DNA of 64,000 nt. Source: Spirosoma terrae (GTDB lineage: Bacteria > Bacteroidota > Bacteroidia > Cytophagales > Spirosomataceae). A program made the position numbers and the translations under genes. The notes beneath the pieces are model-generated. The model made no database searches. It was not told where the DNA came from and saw only the letters and a list, made by a program, of their open reading frames with translations. Below are positions 61,737 through 64,000 of this stretch, one piece after another (positions within the stretch are counted from its first letter, which is position 1; every line of letters starts with the position of its first letter). Where the stretch lies: contig NZ_JAAFZH010000002.1 of the NCBI RefSeq assembly GCF_010435915.1, positions 62,001 to 126,000 on the forward strand, in the 5' to 3' direction.

Positions 61737-62915
61737 TTGAACGTGTCTGTCACTAAAACGAAGGCCGATACTCCACCGGCCAAGCCTAAAAAATCTGCCA
61801 TCCGCGAGTGGTTCGATTCTGTTCTGTTCGCTGTTGTAGCGGCTACGCTTATTCGATGGTTGTTTATGGAAGCCTTTACGATTCCGACACCCTCGATGGA
61901 AAATAGCCTGATGGTTGGCGATTTTTTGTTTGTTAGTAAACTGCATTATGGTACCCGTACGCCACGAACCCCATTGCAGGTTCCGTTGACACACCAGAAA
62001 ATCTGGGGGACAGATATTCCATCCTACAGCACAGCGATACAATTGCCATCGTATCGATTGCCAGGTTTTACGCATGTCAAAAACGGGGACGTAGTGGTTT
62101 TTAACGTACCACCAAAGTATCTGAATGATAATATAGATTACCCGGTTGACCTGAAAACAAACTATATCAAACGTTGTATCGGTATTCCGGGCGACGTTCT
62201 TGAAATTCGTCAGCGGGAAGTATTCATCAATGGTAAGCCTTTCCCAAAGCCTCCCCGTTCAGAGCAGAAGTATTTTGTGAAAACGACGGAGGTATTAGAT
62301 GATGCTTTCTTTCGCAAATACGACATCGTAAACGATCACCGCGATCCAAGTCAGCCAACCTATAACTGGCAGCCGCTTCAGGAATATAACGATTCCACAA
62401 AAGCATCGGCTTTGGTTGGTTATATGGTCAATACAACCGAGGATGTAATTACTAAATTTAAAGGTTTCGACTGGGTGAAAGGTATCGAGCCAATGGCTGA
62501 TAAACCCGGCGAGATGATGGCTGGTATTTACGGAACCCCAACATTCAAGTGGAATCACGATAATTTTGGGCCGCTAACTGTTCCTAAAAAAGGAGCCACT
62601 ATTCAGATTAACGAACAGACGATTGCCGTATATGGTCCTGTGATTGAGTTGTACGAAGGCAACGAGAAGGTTGAGGTAACACCCAAAAGTATTAAAATCG
62701 GTGGGCAGCCTATTACGTCCTACACCTTCAAACAGGATTATTATTTCATGATGGGCGATAACCGCGATAACTCGCTCGACTCGCGTTTCTGGGGTTTTGT
62801 TCCTGAAGACCACATTGTGGGAAAAGCCGTATTTGTCTGGATGTCACTCGATCCGAACCCAGCTAATGTCTGGAATAAAATCCGCTGGAATCGCCTGTTC
62901 AGAACAATCGATTAA
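61737..62915 (+). CDS. lepB: Signal peptidase I (lepB)
   Basis: 392 residues starting at TTG 61737 (or GTG 61743). An N-terminal membrane helix (about residues 25-45, SVLFAVVAATLIRWLFM) precedes the catalytic part. The nucleophile serine is in PTPSMENSLMVGD (about residue 54), and the lysine base in YIKRCIGIPGD (about 143). The closing motif is MMGDNRDNSLDSRFWGFVPEDH. A long insert separates the conserved boxes, normal for Bacteroidota and about 100 residues more than the E. coli enzyme's core. It removes signal peptides at the inner membrane, including those of many proteins in this window. Confidence 0.94.
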   Translation: MNVSVTKTKADTPPAKPKKSAIREWFDSVLFAVVAATLIRWLFMEAFTIPTPSMENSLMVGDFLFVSKLHYGTRTPRTPLQVPLTHQKIWGTDIPSYSTAIQLPSYRLPGFTHVKNGDVVVFNVPPKYLNDNIDYPVDLKTNYIKRCIGIPGDVLEIRQREVFINGKPFPKPPRSEQKYFVKTTEVLDDAFFRKYDIVNDHRDPSQPTYNWQPLQEYNDSTKASALVGYMVNTTEDVITKFKGFDWVKGIEPMADKPGEMMAGIYGTPTFKWNHDNFGPLTVPKKGATIQINEQTIAVYGPVIELYEGNEKVEVTPKSIKIGGQPITSYTFKQDYYFMMGDNRDNSLDSRFWGFVPEDHIVGKAVFVWMSLDPNPANVWNKIRWNRLFRTID

Positions 62916-62942
62916 TTCAGAAATACAGTAAATTTCTCTCAG

Positions 62943-62997
62943 GGCCCTAAGCTGCTATTTGTTGTTCTTTATCAAACAACGATAGCCGCCTAGGGCC
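62943..62997 (+). terminator. Terminator of lepB
   Basis: A compound hairpin with a 7-bp outer stem (62943-62949 with 62991-62997) and inner GCTAT/ATAGC and GTTGTT/AACAAC stems. A short T run follows. Confidence 0.5.
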
Positions 62998-63055
62998 TTT
63001 GGCTAAATGAATGCTGCTTTAAGCGGGTAATTGTAGGTCAACTCATTGAAAAATA

Positions 63056-63087
63056 GCGTTATTTTGTTTTTAGACAACAAATAACGC
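63056..63087 (+). promoter_or_regulatory. 9-bp inverted repeat just upstream of the amidase start
   Basis: GCGTTATTT (63056-63064) and AAATAACGC (63079-63087) are inverted around 14 bases and end 2 bases before the GTG start. It may be an operator or a translational hairpin; no match to a known site. Confidence 0.4.
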
Positions 63088-63089
63088 CA

Positions 63090-64000
63090 GTGCGTAAACC
63101 AAATAACCACCTACTTCTGCGCTTTCTATTCATATCTTTTTTGCTCTCATGGCTCTGCGTTTGGGGAGTAGACTATCCACTGTTTGCTAAAGAAAAGAAA
63201 AGTTCTTCTGTTCGAAGTAATCCCGGTAAAAACCAATCGGTTCGGAAGACCGCTAAACGTACTACGGTTAAAAAGGTAGCGAAAAGCCGTACCGTAACGC
63301 GGACAAAAGCAGCTACTAAGGCTACAATATCGTCGGCTTCTTTATCGACTATTTCGTTGATGGGCGCAGGGGGCAGTAACGTAGCGGTGAAAAGCCGACA
63401 GTTAAATGGCGCCGTTTATTACCTCGCGTCAGGACATGGTGGCCCAGACCCCGGCGCCATTGGTCATTTTGGAAAGGCAGCTCTGGCCGAAGATGAATAC
63501 GCGTATGACGTAACGCTTCGCCTTGCCCGTTCCCTGATTGAACGCGGTGCTACGGTCTATATGATTATTCGCGACCCAAACGATGGCATACGGGATGAGA
63601 AAATCCTGAAAATTGACCATGATGAGGTTACGTATCCCAACCAGAAAATTCCGCTGAATCAAACGGCGCGTTTGCGGCAGTGCACGGAAGCCGTCAATAA
63701 ATTATACCATAAACATAAAGGGGCTTATCAACGAATGATAACGATTCACGTTGACAGCCGTAGTGTTGGTGAAAAGATCGATGTGTTTTTCTACCACCAC
63801 GACCAAAGCACGACAGGTGAAAAACTGGCAAAGCGTATTCACCGAACATTTAACGCACGCTATAAGCAGTCGCAGCCGGGACGTAGTTACCTGGGTACGG
63901 TGTCGGATCGTAGCTCTCTGTACGTCGTGAAAAATTGCCTGCCGCCAACTGTGTTTATTGAACTGGGAAATATCCGTAACGACAAGGACCAACGGCGATT
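63090..64000 (+). CDS. N-acetylmuramoyl-L-alanine amidase (Amidase_3), 3' end cut by window
   Basis: The frame runs from GTG 63090 to the end of the window with no stop (303 codons visible). The N-terminus (MRKPNNHLLLRFLF..., then LCVWGVDYPLFAK) is a plausible signal peptide, followed by a Lys/Arg/Ser-rich linker of about 60 residues. The Amidase_3 domain starts near residue 110: GHGGPDPGA (zinc histidine), EDEYAYDVTLRLA (zinc glutamate), TIHVDSR (zinc histidine) and FIELGNI (catalytic glutamate). It cleaves the amide between N-acetylmuramic acid and the stem peptide, needed for daughter-cell separation. The basic linker may bind peptidoglycan or DNA. Start choice rests on frame and signal. 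Confidence 0.9.
   Translation, partial: MRKPNNHLLLRFLFISFLLSWLCVWGVDYPLFAKEKKSSSVRSNPGKNQSVRKTAKRTTVKKVAKSRTVTRTKAATKATISSASLSTISLMGAGGSNVAVKSRQLNGAVYYLASGHGGPDPGAIGHFGKAALAEDEYAYDVTLRLARSLIERGATVYMIIRDPNDGIRDEKILKIDHDEVTYPNQKIPLNQTARLRQCTEAVNKLYHKHKGAYQRMITIHVDSRSVGEKIDVFFYHHDQSTTGEKLAKRIHRTFNARYKQSQPGRSYLGTVSDRSSLYVVKNCLPPTVFIELGNIRNDKDQRR

Noticed and set aside
1..64000. CRISPR arrays, insertion sequences, rRNA and tRNA genes
   Set aside because: No regularly spaced repeats, transposase-like proteins or RNA gene signatures were found on either strand.

Overview
The window looks like a chromosomal segment of a Bacteroidota bacterium of the Cytophagales, most like Spirosoma and relatives. 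The inference rests on several things read in the sequence: a type IX secretion (T9SS) C-terminal sorting domain, two outer-membrane receptors with carboxypeptidase-regulatory-like N-termini (one paired with a GLPGLI-family protein), a hybrid-style sensor kinase with Reg_prop/Y_Y_Y repeats, the Bacteroidota-type ornithine transcarbamylase of arginine synthesis, promoter-like TAnnTTTG boxes, and the gene order parA-parB-DUF5683-dapB-lepB. I see no rRNA, tRNA, CRISPR array, transposase or phage module.

Layout. 1-3.7 kb: end of a LuxR-type response regulator, a HicA-like fusion protein, an AT-rich gap, then a divergent sugar-nucleotide epimerase and a CpsB/YwqE-type PHP phosphatase (polysaccharide metabolism). 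4-9.5 kb: a secreted subtilase-like protein with duplicated modules, a HAD phosphatase and a quinone oxidoreductase. 9.8-16 kb: outer-membrane receptor, response regulator and large sensor kinase on the minus strand. 16-23.2 kb: a serine beta-lactamase-like hydrolase, a di-haem peroxidase and a purple-acid-phosphatase-like protein with a YadA-like stalk. 23.2-28.9 kb: small regulators and hypothetical proteins (DUF1398, two AraC regulators, YdeI-like, epimerase, DUF4260, a BtuF-like binding protein). 29-33.8 kb: GLPGLI protein plus outer-membrane receptor, then an NlpC/P60 hydrolase. 33.8-37.5 kb: the arginine genes argD, argF' and argB, with a DUF433/DUF5615 toxin-antitoxin-like pair between argD and argF'. 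37.6-42.9 kb: a hydrolase, three tandem paralogous lipoproteins of unknown function, clpX and clpP. 43-49.8 kb: an XRE regulator, an unpartnered heavy-metal RND pump, and a signalling cluster (LytTR-receiver protein, lone receiver, RsbRD-type histidine kinase). 49.9-53 kb: a divergent GH13-like protein and a radical SAM/SPASM protein. 53-57.8 kb: an intergenic palindromic element, a PepSY-like lipoprotein, an ECF sigma factor overlapping a membrane protein that looks like an anti-sigma/beta-barrel fusion, and a YD-repeat-like lipoprotein. 58-64 kb: parA, parB, a DUF5683 protein, dapB, lepB and a truncated N-acetylmuramoyl-L-alanine amidase.

Most genes stand alone or in pairs separated by strong hairpins. 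The clearest joint functions are arginine synthesis, Clp proteolysis, chromosome partition with envelope biogenesis (parAB to amidase), and surface uptake and sensing (sensor kinase, regulator and outer-membrane receptors).

Observations I rate highest are the three tandem lipoproteins with a shared SRPVAYFQP start and C-terminal hydrophobic pair; the GH13-like protein beside a radical SAM protein; the acid phosphatase with a YadA-like stalk; the LytTR-receiver protein with reversed domain order; the alanine at the substrate-deciding position of the transcarbamylase; and an apparent strong excess of the hexamer CTACGT/ACGTAG in all reading frames. None of them proves a new system. All statements come from reading the sequence; no database search was run.
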